A stretch of DNA of 64,000 nt from contig NZ_CP033381.1 of NCBI RefSeq assembly GCF_016865255.1, positions 4,464,001 to 4,528,000 on the forward strand, given 5' to 3'. The DNA is from Methylomonas sp. LW13 (GTDB taxonomy: Bacteria; Pseudomonadota; Gammaproteobacteria; Methylococcales; Methylomonadaceae). Numbering within the stretch: position 1 is the stretch's first letter; every line of letters starts with the position of its first letter. A model generated the notes under the pieces. That model saw only the letters and a list, made by a program, of their open reading frames with translations. It was not told where the DNA came from and did not search any database. Positions 36,397 through 45,447 of the stretch are shown in pieces. Made by a program: the position numbers and the translations under genes.

Positions 36397-37035
36397 GTGG
36401 CAAACATCACCAGCCGAAAATCCGCAATGACTCTTTTTTCATCACCAGCCTGCATAATGAGCCACTGCGCCAGGCTAGTTGTATACGAAAAAGGCGTGCC
36501 AGCGGAAGTTGAGTTTTTCGACCCGAATGACCCGCCGGAAGATCTGCTGGAACTGAACCCCAACGGTAATGCCCCGACTTTCGTGGAACGCGACTTAGTG
36601 CTGTACGACGCCCGCATCATCATGGAATATCTGGATGAACGCTTCCCCCACCCCGCCTTGCACCAAATGGACCCGGTTTCCCGCGCCAACGCCCGGATGC
36701 TGATCAAACGCATCGATCAGGAGTGGTATCCGCTGCTGGATGACGTTCTGGTCAACGGTGACAAAAAAGCCGCGAAGGCTAAAAAACAACTCCGGGAAAG
36801 CTTACTGGCTGCCGCGCCGGTATTTGAAGCGACACCGTATTTTATGAGCGACGAGTACTCTCTGATTGATTGTGCGATGGCGCCATTCTTGTGGCGACTT
36901 CCCAGCATCGGCATTGACATTGCCGGCCTAGGCAAAGGCATCACCGCCTACGCCAACCGACTTTTCTCCAGACGGGCTTTTCAAGAAAGCCTGAGCCGCG
37001 AAGAAAAAGACATGATGCAAGCCCCAAGCAAATGA
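36397..37035 (+). CDS. sspA: stringent starvation protein A
   Basis: RNA-polymerase-associated glutathione-transferase-fold protein of 212 residues. The N-terminal thioredoxin-like half contains MTLFSSPACIMSHCARLVVY and NPNGNAPTFVERDLVLYD; the helical half follows from about 95. It starts at GTG 36397 with AGAGG 8 bases upstream. It overlaps sspB by 4 bases. Confidence 0.94.
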   Translation: MANITSRKSAMTLFSSPACIMSHCARLVVYEKGVPAEVEFFDPNDPPEDLLELNPNGNAPTFVERDLVLYDARIIMEYLDERFPHPALHQMDPVSRANARMLIKRIDQEWYPLLDDVLVNGDKKAAKAKKQLRESLLAAAPVFEATPYFMSDEYSLIDCAMAPFLWRLPSIGIDIAGLGKGITAYANRLFSRRAFQESLSREEKDMMQAPSK

Positions 37036-37415
37036 CCCCACTTAAACCCTATCTGATTCGCTCCATCTACGAATGGATCGTCGACAACAGCCTGACCCCC
37101 CATCTGTTAGTCAACGCCGACTACCCCGGCGTAACGCTGCCGGGCGACTTCGTGGAAGATGGCCGAATCGTACTGAATATGCGCCCGGAAGCCATTCAAG
37201 GTTTGGTGCTCGGCAATGAAGAAATCCAATTCAACGCGCGGTTTGCCGGCAAACCCATGCGCATTATCGCGCCGTGCAAAGCGGTGTTGGCCATCTATGC
37301 CAAGGAAAATGGCAAAGGTATGATTTTCGACCCGGAAGAGAATGAGGACGAAACCCCGCCGACACCGACAGAGCCCAAACCTCCGCAAAAACCACAACTA
37401 AGAGTGGTCAAATAA
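37032..37415 (+). CDS. sspB: ClpXP specificity-enhancing factor SspB
   Basis: Adaptor that delivers ssrA-tagged proteins to ClpXP. The substrate-binding domain covers residues 1-105 (LKPYLIRSIYEWIVDNSLTP at the start; FNARFAGKPMRIIAP in the middle). A flexible tail follows, ending in the ClpX-binding motif LRVVK. It is coupled to sspA through an ATGA overlap. Confidence 0.95.
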   Translation: MTPLKPYLIRSIYEWIVDNSLTPHLLVNADYPGVTLPGDFVEDGRIVLNMRPEAIQGLVLGNEEIQFNARFAGKPMRIIAPCKAVLAIYAKENGKGMIFDPEENEDETPPTPTEPKPPQKPQLRVVK

Positions 37416-37607
37416 CAAACGCGTGCCGAAAAGAATGCCTCTGCGCCGAGGCATTCCCTCAACCCGCCTAAACAAGCCAGTTAAAAAAAGCCCCCTCCAG
37501 TTGCCGACAATTGGCACTGAAATCCAGCCAAACACCTGTACACCGTAAAGACACCGACTAAACTGTGCGATAGAATGCCGAGTCACTTCAATCCGTGGGG
37601 ATAATCG

Positions 37608-37985
37608 ATGTCGCACGATACTGCCAAGGTCTATAGCGAGACCGAAATCGCCGAACGTTTAGCACAGGAACTGCCGCACTGGTATTACGAAAACGGCTGG
37701 ATCCGCCGCAAAATCAAGACCAGCGGCTGGAAAGCGACTTTAATGGTGGTCAACACCGTCGGCCACTTGGCGGAAAAAGCCTGGCACCACCCGGATTTAA
37801 CTGTTTCCTACGCATTCGTGATCGTCAAGTTGGTCACGCATTCGGCAAAAGGCATCACCGATAAAGATTTTCTGCTGGCCAAAAAAATTGAAGAAGTGTT
37901 GTTGTGGGATGCAGCGGAAACCTCCGCCGGCATCTTTGAAGGCACACCCGACGATCCACGATTCAAATATATTAAAAAAGATTGA
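37608..37985 (+). CDS. pterin-4a-carbinolamine dehydratase family protein
   Basis: A 125-residue enzyme with the complete family signature EKAWHHPDLTVSY, followed by VTHSAKGITDKD. The usual role is dehydration of 4a-hydroxytetrahydrobiopterin, but here the gene directly precedes fhcBADC, where methanotrophs carry genes for tetrahydromethanopterin-linked C1 transfer. A role in methanopterin or another pterin metabolism is therefore the better inference. Confidence 0.88.
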   Translation: MSHDTAKVYSETEIAERLAQELPHWYYENGWIRRKIKTSGWKATLMVVNTVGHLAEKAWHHPDLTVSYAFVIVKLVTHSAKGITDKDFLLAKKIEEVLLWDAAETSAGIFEGTPDDPRFKYIKKD

Positions 37986-37994
37986 GGACTTTCC

Positions 37995-39254
37995 ATGACT
38001 GAAATAACCGAGGTACCCAGCCCTTTTTGCGGCATGGGTACCGACGACCTGAGCATACAGGTGGACGGCACAACCTTGAAAGTGACCGCAAACGGTTGCT
38101 CGGTTAATACACCGGCATTCGAACAAGCCATAGCGGACACCGTGCCGCGCATTGCCGGACAGGCAGCGAGTTTGGAAGCGGCGACCACTAAAGCTGCGGA
38201 ATTGCTACGAAACACCCATCAACCTGTGATCGGCGGCTGCGCCACCGACGTCAACGGCATGCGCGCATTGCTGGCTTTAGCCGACAAAAGCGGCGCGGTG
38301 GTCGATAACCTCAATTTTAATAACGCACGCCGCAATTTACTGGCTTTGCAAGACTCCGGCTGGATGAATACCACATTAGCCGAACTTAAAAACCGTTGCG
38401 ATTTATTGCTGATAGTCGGCACCGATCTGGAAGCTTTTGCCCCGCGCTTTTTCGAGAAGTATTTGTGGAATGAGGAAGCCATGTTCCTCGACAACACGGC
38501 AAACCGGGAAATTATTTATCTGGGCAAAGCACCGTCGGAAAACGCCTCAACCTCTCCTACCGGCCAAAATGCCCGCGTACTACCTTGTGCCGACGCCGAC
38601 TTACCGGATGTGGCTGCCACATTGTCGGCCCTGGTTAAAGGCCACTTGTTACACGCACAAAGTGTCGCCGGCATCGCCATTAGCGAGCTACAGCTTATCG
38701 CCGACAAACTGAAGGCCGCGCAGTATGGCGTCATTCTGTGGGGCGCGGCGGCATTGGCATTTGATCAAGCTGAGCTAACCGTGCAAACGCTATGCAATAT
38801 TGTCAAAGACCTCAACCGACTGGGCACCCGTTGCTCCGGCTTTCCGTTGGGCGGCAAGGAAGGCGACCAAACCGCCAACCAAGTCTGCGGCTGGACCACC
38901 GGCTACCCGGCGCGCGTCAACTTTGCCAGAGGTTACCCCGAGTACGATCCTTATCTGTACGACTGTCAAACACTGCTAAATAACGGCGAAGCCGATGCCT
39001 TGCTGTGGGTTCAGGCCTTTAACAGCAGCGCACTGCCCCCAAAAACCCACTTACCGACTATCGTTATCGCTCGCTCCGGCATGAAGTTCGAGAAAGAGCC
39101 GGATGTGTTCATCCCGGTCGGCACGCCCGGCATCGACCATGCCGGCCACGCTTACCGCCTAGACAATGTGGTGGCGATCCGCCTGAAAAAATTGCGCGAC
39201 TCCGGCCTGCCCAGTACCGCCGAAGTCCTGTCCGCTATCGAACAAGCCCTTTAG
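37995..39254 (+). CDS. fhcB: formyltransferase/hydrolase complex subunit B
   Basis: Subunit related to the molybdopterin-binding B subunit of archaeal formylmethanofuran dehydrogenase. Family regions seen include PFCGMGTDDL at the N-terminus, NTHQPVIGGCATDVNGM near 75-91 and NRLGTRCSGFPLGGKEGDQT near 275-294. In aerobic methylotrophs this subunit has lost redox chemistry and supports the FhcA hydrolase. It is the first gene of fhcBADC, 9 bases after the pterin dehydratase. Confidence 0.94.
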   Translation: MTEITEVPSPFCGMGTDDLSIQVDGTTLKVTANGCSVNTPAFEQAIADTVPRIAGQAASLEAATTKAAELLRNTHQPVIGGCATDVNGMRALLALADKSGAVVDNLNFNNARRNLLALQDSGWMNTTLAELKNRCDLLLIVGTDLEAFAPRFFEKYLWNEEAMFLDNTANREIIYLGKAPSENASTSPTGQNARVLPCADADLPDVAATLSALVKGHLLHAQSVAGIAISELQLIADKLKAAQYGVILWGAAALAFDQAELTVQTLCNIVKDLNRLGTRCSGFPLGGKEGDQTANQVCGWTTGYPARVNFARGYPEYDPYLYDCQTLLNNGEADALLWVQAFNSSALPPKTHLPTIVIARSGMKFEKEPDVFIPVGTPGIDHAGHAYRLDNVVAIRLKKLRDSGLPSTAEVLSAIEQAL

Positions 39255-39264
39255 GACCAAACAC

Positions 39265-40929
39265 ATGTTGATAAAACTTACAGGTGGAACCGTTTACGAT
39301 CCGGCCAGCGGCATCGACGGACAACAGCAAGACATTTACGTGCAGGACGGCCGCATTATCGATGCGCCTAAAGACGGCAGACCGGTTGACAAAGAATACG
39401 ATTTGCGCGGCAAAGTAGTGATGTCGGGCGCCATCGACATGCACACCCACATCGGCGGCGGCAAAGGCAACATCGCCCGCACTCTATTGCCGGAAGACCA
39501 TCGCCAGGACCCGGTGCACCGCACGCCGATTACCCGCTCCGGTAACGGTCACGCGATGCCCAGCACTTACGTGGCCGGCTACCGCTACGCGGAAATGGGT
39601 TACACCGCCTGTTTCGAACCTGCGGTATTACCAATCAACGCCCGCCAGGCGCATATGGAAATGGGCGATACGCCGATTGTGGATAAAGGCGGCTATGTCA
39701 TGTTGGGTAGCGACGACTTCCTATTACGCATGCTGACCGCCAACAAAGATCAAAAAGCCATCAATGATTATGTCGCCTGGACGCTGAACGCCGCCAAAGG
39801 CATCGGCATTAAGGTGGTCAACGCCGGCGGCATCAATGCGTTTAAATTCAACCAGCGCAAACTGGATTTGGACGAGAAGAACAGCCATTACGACGTCACG
39901 CCCCGACAAATCTTGCAAACCTTAGCTAAAGCGGTGCAAGAACTCGGCATCACTCATCCTTTACATGTGCATGGCTGCAATTTAGGCGTACCGGGCAATC
40001 TGGAAACCACCTTAAATACCATCGAAGGCATCGACGGCTTGCCGATGCACTTGACCCATATTCAGTTCCATAGCTACGGTAAAGAAGGCGATTTCAAATT
40101 CTCCTCCGGTGCCGCGCAGATCGCCGAGGCAATCAATAGCAATCCGAACATAACCGCCGACGTCGGCCAAATCCTGTTCGGCCAGACCGTCACCGCCTCC
40201 GGCGATAACATGCGCCAACACGCCAACCACCGTTTCGCCAGCCCCAATAAATGGGTGTGCATGGACATCGAATGCGATGCCGGCTGCGGCGTGGTGCCGT
40301 TTAAATACAAGGACCAAAACTTCGTCAATGCCTTACAGTGGGCCATCGGTTTAGAAATATTCCTGTTGGTCGAAGATCCTTGGCGGATCTTCCTGACCAC
40401 AGACCACCCCAACGGCGCGCCGTTCACCAGCTATCCACATCTGATCCGCCTGCTGATGGACCGCAGCTTCCGCAACGACATGCTGGCGACCATCCATCCG
40501 GAAGCGCAAAAAATGACCACGCTAGCCTCGATCGAGCGCGAATACACACTAAACGAAATCGCCATCATGACCCGCGCCGGCGCAGCCCGCATCATCGGCC
40601 TGAAAGACCGTGGTGCTTTGAGTGCAGGCAACTTCGCAGACATCACTGTTTACACCGAAAACGCGGACCGCCAGACCATGTTTACCAAACCGGATTATGT
40701 TTTTAAGGACGGCGAACTGGTCGTCAAAGACGGCGAAGTGGTGAAAGTTACCTGGGGCACGACCCATATCGTCAAACCGGACTACGATCTATCCATCGAA
40801 AAAGACCTCAAACCTTATTTCGACAAATACCTGACCATGAAACTCGGCAACTTTAAAATCAGCGACGACGAAATTAGCGAAGACGGACGCGGCAGCTTGA
40901 CGGCGCATCCGTTGCGAGGTGCAGCATGA
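39265..40929 (+). CDS. fhcA: formyltransferase/hydrolase complex subunit A
   Basis: Hydrolase subunit of the complex, which splits formyl-methanofuran analogue to formate. It is an amidohydrolase fold of 554 residues. The binuclear metal site begins with His60 and His62 in GAIDMHTHIGGGKG, and further ligands are likely in LHVHGCNLGV and MHLTHIQFHSYG. It overlaps fhcD by 4 bases (ATGA). Confidence 0.95.
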   Translation: MLIKLTGGTVYDPASGIDGQQQDIYVQDGRIIDAPKDGRPVDKEYDLRGKVVMSGAIDMHTHIGGGKGNIARTLLPEDHRQDPVHRTPITRSGNGHAMPSTYVAGYRYAEMGYTACFEPAVLPINARQAHMEMGDTPIVDKGGYVMLGSDDFLLRMLTANKDQKAINDYVAWTLNAAKGIGIKVVNAGGINAFKFNQRKLDLDEKNSHYDVTPRQILQTLAKAVQELGITHPLHVHGCNLGVPGNLETTLNTIEGIDGLPMHLTHIQFHSYGKEGDFKFSSGAAQIAEAINSNPNITADVGQILFGQTVTASGDNMRQHANHRFASPNKWVCMDIECDAGCGVVPFKYKDQNFVNALQWAIGLEIFLLVEDPWRIFLTTDHPNGAPFTSYPHLIRLLMDRSFRNDMLATIHPEAQKMTTLASIEREYTLNEIAIMTRAGAARIIGLKDRGALSAGNFADITVYTENADRQTMFTKPDYVFKDGELVVKDGEVVKVTWGTTHIVKPDYDLSIEKDLKPYFDKYLTMKLGNFKISDDEISEDGRGSLTAHPLRGAA

Positions 40930-41822
40930 TCATAAATGGCGTAACCATAGACAAAACCTTCGCCGAAGCCTTTCCGATGAAGGCGACGCGCGCCATCATC
41001 ACCGCGCAAAACGAAAAATGGGCGATGATTTCCGCGCAAGCGATGACCGGCTTCGCGACCTCTGTAATTGCTTGCGGCTGCGAGGCGGGCATCGAACGAG
41101 TGTTGAGCCCGAACGAAACGCCCGACGGACGGCCCGGTGTCGCCATCATGATTTACGCGATGGGCGGCAAAGGTTTGGCCAAGCAATTGGAAACCCGTGC
41201 CGGGCAATGCGTATTGACCTCGCCAACCTCGGCACTATTTGCCGGCATCGAAGGCGGCAAGCCAATTCCGTTGGGCAAAAACCTGCGTTACTTCGGCGAT
41301 GGCTTTCAAATTGCAAAAAAGATCGGCGGCAAGCGCTACTGGCGAGTGCCGGTAATGGACGGCGAGTTTCTGACCGAAGCGACGACCGGCATGGTGGACG
41401 CGGTCGGCGGCGGCAACTTCCTGGTGCTGGCAGAATCGCAACCACAAGCTTTGGCAGCCTGCGAGGCGGCGATTGAGGAAATGCGCAAAATTCCGAATGT
41501 GATTATGCCCTTCCCTGGCGGCGTGGTGCGTTCCGGCTCCAAGGTTGGCTCCAAGTATGCGTCATTAGGCGCATCGACTAACGATGCCTTCTGCCCGACG
41601 TTAAAAGGCGTCACCAAAACAGATCTGTCGCCGGAAATCGAATCGGTGATGGAAATCGTCATCGACGGCTTGTGCAAGGAAGACATCGACAAAGCCATGC
41701 GCGTCGGCATCCAAGCAGTTTGCGATCTAGGCGCGGCTAACGGTATCAAGCGCATCAGCGCCGGCAACTACGGCGGTAAATTGGGACCGTTCCACTTTCA
41801 TTTGCAGGAGATCATGGCATGA
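40926..41822 (+). CDS. fhcD: formylmethanofuran:tetrahydromethanopterin formyltransferase
   Basis: Transfers the formyl group between tetrahydromethanopterin and the methanofuran analogue. It has 298 residues, begins MIINGVTIDKTFAEAFPMKA, and carries family motifs GVAIMIYAMGGKGLAKQLE and GGKLGPFHFHLQEIM at the C-terminus. It overlaps both neighbours by 4 bases, so the complex is translated in a coupled way. Confidence 0.95.
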   Translation: MIINGVTIDKTFAEAFPMKATRAIITAQNEKWAMISAQAMTGFATSVIACGCEAGIERVLSPNETPDGRPGVAIMIYAMGGKGLAKQLETRAGQCVLTSPTSALFAGIEGGKPIPLGKNLRYFGDGFQIAKKIGGKRYWRVPVMDGEFLTEATTGMVDAVGGGNFLVLAESQPQALAACEAAIEEMRKIPNVIMPFPGGVVRSGSKVGSKYASLGASTNDAFCPTLKGVTKTDLSPEIESVMEIVIDGLCKEDIDKAMRVGIQAVCDLGAANGIKRISAGNYGGKLGPFHFHLQEIMA

Positions 41823-42631
41823 GCGCGTTAACCTTTACCCTGAAACAGCCAACCGACCAGCGTATCGACATGTCGCCGCTGGTTTGTCAAAAGCTGCAAG
41901 GTTTGGACGTCGATGCGATTGCCGCCATCGAACTACAGAATGGCAAAAGCCGCCGCCGGGTCGACGAGCTGTTCTACATCACCGGCATGAACACCCAAGA
42001 AATCATTATCGCCTATAGCAATAACAAGCTGGACTTCATTGGCAAGGAGTTGGACGGCGGCAGCATCAGCGTACAAGGCGATACCGGCGCTTATCTGGGC
42101 ATGCAACTGAAATCCGGCACGATCAACGTCAGTGGCGATGCAGGCCTGTATGCTGCATGTGAAATGAAAAACGGCTTGATTCAAATCGAAGGCGATGCCG
42201 GCGATTTTCTGGGCGGGGCCCTACCCGGTAACAAGCAAGGCATGAAAGGCGGTACGGTGTTAGTGAAAGGTAATGTCGGCCAGCGTGCCGGTGACCATAT
42301 GCGCCGAGGCCAGATTTTGATCGAAGGCAATGCCGGCGATTATTGCGGCTCGCGCATGCTGGCAGGCACTATCGCGGTGATGGGTAACACCGGCCGCTAT
42401 CTGGGCTATGCGATGCGGCGCGGCACTTTGTTGCTATGGAATCAGCCGCAATTATCCGCGACCTTTAACGACTGCGGCTCCCACACACTGGCCTTCCTGC
42501 CCATACTGTTCGCATCGTTCAAATCCTTCAACTCCCGTTTTGCCGACAGTGGTGCGGCGTTTAACCGCGTGCAGCGTTACGGCGGCGATATGGCGGAAAC
42601 CGGACGCGGCGAAGTGCTAGTCCGAATCTAA
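41819..42631 (+). CDS. fhcC: formyltransferase/hydrolase complex subunit C
   Basis: Right-handed beta-helix subunit of 270 residues made of G-x-x-G repeats (GGSISVQGDTGAYLGMQLKS; GGTVLVKGNVGQRAGDHMRR), related to the C subunit of formylmethanofuran dehydrogenase and the glutamate synthase GXGXG domain. It is a structural partner of FhcD in the complex. Confidence 0.94.
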   Translation: MSALTFTLKQPTDQRIDMSPLVCQKLQGLDVDAIAAIELQNGKSRRRVDELFYITGMNTQEIIIAYSNNKLDFIGKELDGGSISVQGDTGAYLGMQLKSGTINVSGDAGLYAACEMKNGLIQIEGDAGDFLGGALPGNKQGMKGGTVLVKGNVGQRAGDHMRRGQILIEGNAGDYCGSRMLAGTIAVMGNTGRYLGYAMRRGTLLLWNQPQLSATFNDCGSHTLAFLPILFASFKSFNSRFADSGAAFNRVQRYGGDMAETGRGEVLVRI

Positions 42632-42634
42632 CTC

Positions 42635-43528
42635 ATGGCCGCGCAAACCCGTTACGGTTTGCGCGGCGCATCTCAAGTGAAACCGATACTCACCACCACC
42701 AATCACAACCGTAATGTCGCTGGCCTGAAATATGTTTACCCGGTCATCTCCCGCCGTGCGGGTGGTTTATCGATAGGTGTCAATTTCAATCCGAACAATA
42801 CCTGCAACTGGCGCTGTATTTACTGCCAAGTACCGCAGTTACAGCGCGGTAATGCGCCGGAAATGGATTTTGCCTTACTGGAGCAGGAACTGCGCTTCTT
42901 TTTAAATTACGTGCAACACGGCGATTTTTTTGAGCAATTTAACGTCGAAATCGATCACCGCGTTATCAAGGATATCGCCATTTCCGGCAACGGCGAACCG
43001 ACCAGCTTGATAGATTTTGATAAAGCCGTGCATCTGATCGGCAAGATCGCCACGGAATCCGGAGTGTTTCCAGCCAGCAAATTTGTATTGATCAGCAATG
43101 GCAGCTTGATACACCAATCGACAGTGCAAGCGGGCTTGGCGGAATTGAGCAGACACAACGGCGAATTATGGTTCAAGCTGGATAGCGCGACCGAACAGGG
43201 CCGCAAGTTGATCAACAGCACGGGCCAAAGTCAGCAAAAGTTATTGGAACGTCTAGAAATTGCCACCAGACTTTGTCCAACCAAACTACAAACCTGCATG
43301 TTGCATTATCGGCAAGCGTGGTCTGACAGCGAAAAACAGGCCTATTTAGGGCTTTTGCAGGAATTACGGTTTGGCCAGATTAAACTGCAAGAAATTATGC
43401 TTTACAGCGTGGCCAGGCAATCGTTCCAAATGGAAGCGGACGAACTGGAAAGAATGAGTGTTGAAGAAATGAATGCGTTTGCCGCTGACATCAAAGCGCT
43501 GGGCTATGATGTCAGCGTTAGCCATTAA
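42635..43528 (+). CDS. radical SAM protein linked to fhc genes
   Basis: Protein of 297 residues with a radical SAM cluster motif Cys57-x3-Cys61-x2-Cys64 (CNWRCIYC), preceded by GGLSIGVNFNPNN. A GNGEPTSL segment (the SAM-binding GGE-like motif) follows near residue 115. It starts 3 bases after the fhcC stop and is probably part of the same transcript. Its reaction is unknown. Position suggests synthesis or modification of a C1 cofactor such as methanofuran or tetrahydromethanopterin, which is inference. Confidence 0.82.
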   Translation: MAAQTRYGLRGASQVKPILTTTNHNRNVAGLKYVYPVISRRAGGLSIGVNFNPNNTCNWRCIYCQVPQLQRGNAPEMDFALLEQELRFFLNYVQHGDFFEQFNVEIDHRVIKDIAISGNGEPTSLIDFDKAVHLIGKIATESGVFPASKFVLISNGSLIHQSTVQAGLAELSRHNGELWFKLDSATEQGRKLINSTGQSQQKLLERLEIATRLCPTKLQTCMLHYRQAWSDSEKQAYLGLLQELRFGQIKLQEIMLYSVARQSFQMEADELERMSVEEMNAFAADIKALGYDVSVSH

Positions 43529-43779
43529 GCCTTCACGTCGAGAAGAGATCCGAGCGTTTTTTCATGAACCTTGATCATTTTGGCACCAGCCGAGGTTTCC
43601 AACTCAGCCTCTTTCAAGCTCAGCACCGGCTTGAATAAGTCAGCCGAACCGACATCTTTTGAGCCGCCGACTTCCTGAGCTTGCACCGGCAAATTTGCAA
43701 TCGTTTGCGCGGCGGTACTGGCTTTTTGCTGAGCATTACTGATCAGACTGGTTGCGCTATTCATTACATTGCTAATCAT
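43525..43779 (-). CDS. small protein with flagellar axial-protein-like C-terminus
   Basis: An 84-residue protein. The N-terminal half is Ala/Ser/Gln-rich helix (SATSLISNAQQKASTAAQTI). The last 35 residues (LKEAELETSAGAKMIKVHEK then TLGSLLDVKA) resemble the C-terminal helix of flagellar rod/hook proteins and a group of small proteins sharing it. AGGAGG lies 5 bases before the ATG. It converges with the radical SAM gene with a 4-base overlap. No other flagellar gene is near. Confidence 0.65.
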   Translation of the reverse strand: MISNVMNSATSLISNAQQKASTAAQTIANLPVQAQEVGGSKDVGSADLFKPVLSLKEAELETSAGAKMIKVHEKTLGSLLDVKA

Positions 43780-43891
43780 GGTACACCTCCTGCAAATCGA
43801 GATTGCATCATACCGCTCCGGTTATCGGCTTGCCAAGCACGGAACTTTAACTTCCCGACAGTGTTTTGCATACCCAGTCACACTTACGTAA

Positions 43892-44815
43892 CTATTTGTC
43901 TTTCTTGACTATTTTTACGTAGATATCTTTCAGAAATGGCAGGCCTTGGCTCTGAAATTTCGACCAGCCGTAAACACCGACTTGCTTCAGTAACTCAGCT
44001 AATTTTTTCGCCGCCGCCTCTCCGCCAACCTGCTTAAACTTGGCTTCTACTATTGTGCTCCACTGCACTCTAGGCTGACCGTCAGCATCCAGAAACACCC
44101 TATCAAACAACCACATTTCCGCGACGGAAACCGTCCACATAAACGCAAACGACACCGCCATACCGCCGCCCGCCACAATCACCAGCCAGGCGAACATCGG
44201 GTTCAGCTTCGTCAACCACCACGACAAAATATCCACCAGCAAAAACATATAGGGCATACCGATCGCAATACATTTGTACTTGATGGTACTGGTTTCCGAA
44301 AAGCTGAAAATCAAGCCGACAAACATGAAAATAAAACTGATGCCGAACAAGTGAATATGTGACACCCGCGTCAGCGAACTGAAGGTCGCGCCTTCGTCTT
44401 CCTTGGTCAATTCCTTCAACACTTTAAAATCGCTCAAATCCGGGACCGGTGCGTCTTTGTTGTGACACATCACACACCGTTCCTGAATGATTTTTTCGAT
44501 ACCATCGTCGATAAAATCGTCCTTGTCGGCACCATCGCGTACCCATTGGATAATGGCGAACCGTTCCTGTTCGGATGCATTCTCCTTCATGGACCCGTTC
44601 AGCTTGGTTTCCAGCACGGTTCCCGAACGATTGCCGTAATAACTGTAAACAATGTCGTCTATCGACAGACCAAACTTGCCGTCAGCCATACCATGAGTAA
44701 ACAGAATTTGGATCAAAGCCATCAGATAGCCAACCGCCACGGTAGTCAAATAGCCGGTAAACAGCACTTTGACCGGGGTATCCATTTGTTTTAAAGAAGA
44801 AAATTCGCGTGCCAT
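43892..44815 (-). CDS. membrane-bound c-type cytochrome-like protein
   Basis: Inner-membrane protein of 307 residues with one covalent haem motif, CVMCH (Cys114, Cys117, His118). It sits in a periplasmic loop between a first helix (about 17-40) and three further helices (about 155-174, 181-202, 207-236). His153 and His155 at the edge of the second helix could be haem ligands. The C-terminal 65 residues are soluble and basic. No named family recognised; it may pass electrons in a respiratory or C1-oxidation chain. Confidence 0.7.
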   Translation of the reverse strand: MAREFSSLKQMDTPVKVLFTGYLTTVAVGYLMALIQILFTHGMADGKFGLSIDDIVYSYYGNRSGTVLETKLNGSMKENASEQERFAIIQWVRDGADKDDFIDDGIEKIIQERCVMCHNKDAPVPDLSDFKVLKELTKEDEGATFSSLTRVSHIHLFGISFIFMFVGLIFSFSETSTIKYKCIAIGMPYMFLLVDILSWWLTKLNPMFAWLVIVAGGGMAVSFAFMWTVSVAEMWLFDRVFLDADGQPRVQWSTIVEAKFKQVGGEAAAKKLAELLKQVGVYGWSKFQSQGLPFLKDIYVKIVKKDK

Positions 44816-44902
44816 AGTCAGTTACGCCGGTTTGGAAGGGATGGCTGCATTATAGCTTGGTTATATTGTCCTCGACCGAAAAATCCATTTTGTAACAGGC
44901 AT

Positions 44903-44935
44903 AAAAAAGGCCCTTGCAAGCAAGAGCCTTTTTAC
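44903..44935 (-). terminator. rho-independent terminator of cspA
   Basis: Minus strand: AAGGCTCTTGC, short loop, GCAAGGGCCTT, then a run of T. It starts 17 bases after the cspA stop. The plus-strand side also has a T-run, so it can end transcripts from both sides. Confidence 0.9.
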
Positions 44936-44951
44936 CCGTAACCGTTAACGC

Positions 44952-45155
44952 TTATCTGGGCAGGACGTTCGCGGCAGTCAAACCTTTAGGACCGGATTCG
45001 ATATCGAACTGAACCGACTGGCCTGGAGACAAGGTTTTAAAACCTTCGCCCTTAATTACGGAATGATGCACAAACACATCTTCCTTGCCTTCGGAAGGCT
45101 CGATAAATCCAAACCCTTTGGTGTTGTTGAACCACTTTACAGTGCCTGTTGCCAT
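44952..45155 (-). CDS. cspA: cold-shock domain protein
   Basis: A 67-residue CspA-family RNA chaperone. RNP1 is KGFGFIEP (13-20), RNP2 is VFVHHS (28-33), and the start [16 protein letters not shown] is typical. GTAGGAGTTTT precedes the ATG. The gene has a long untranslated leader of up to about 290 bases shared with the divergent clpB; long leaders are common for temperature-regulated csp genes. Confidence 0.95.
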   Translation of the reverse strand: MATGTVKWFNNTKGFGFIEPSEGKEDVFVHHSVIKGEGFKTLSPGQSVQFDIESGPKGLTAANVLPR

Positions 45156-45378
45156 TTCTAAAACTCCTACAAAATAAAACTAATGGTTACGCAGACCGAC
45201 AATATTGACAACCGGACCTGCTGACTAGCAAAGGCCATAATCCCTCAACATCTGTTATCTGAGCGCGAGCATTGTACTTTGAATCATTTATCAAGGCTAC
45301 CAACGATGTCCATCTCAAGCCACCAATCAGTAGCAATAATTTCACCCGAAAAATAGTGGAATTATCCACCAGCCCTCG

Positions 45379-45407
45379 CTTGAAAAGCGTTACGTAGCGC
45401 CCCATCT
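45379..45407 (+). promoter_or_regulatory. heat-shock (sigma-32) promoter of clpB
   Basis: CTTGAAA (45379-45385), 14 bases, CCCCATCT (45400-45407) fits the sigma-32 consensus CTTGAAA-N11-16-CCCCATNT almost exactly. It is 41 bases before the clpB ATG. Confidence 0.9.
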
Positions 45408-45447
45408 CTGCGGCAACACAATTTATATCCCAAATGAGGTACGCAGC

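Noticed and set aside
45187..45405. 72-codon minus-strand frame between cspA and clpB
   Set aside because: Overlaps the sigma-32 promoter of clpB and the cspA leader; no ribosome binding site.
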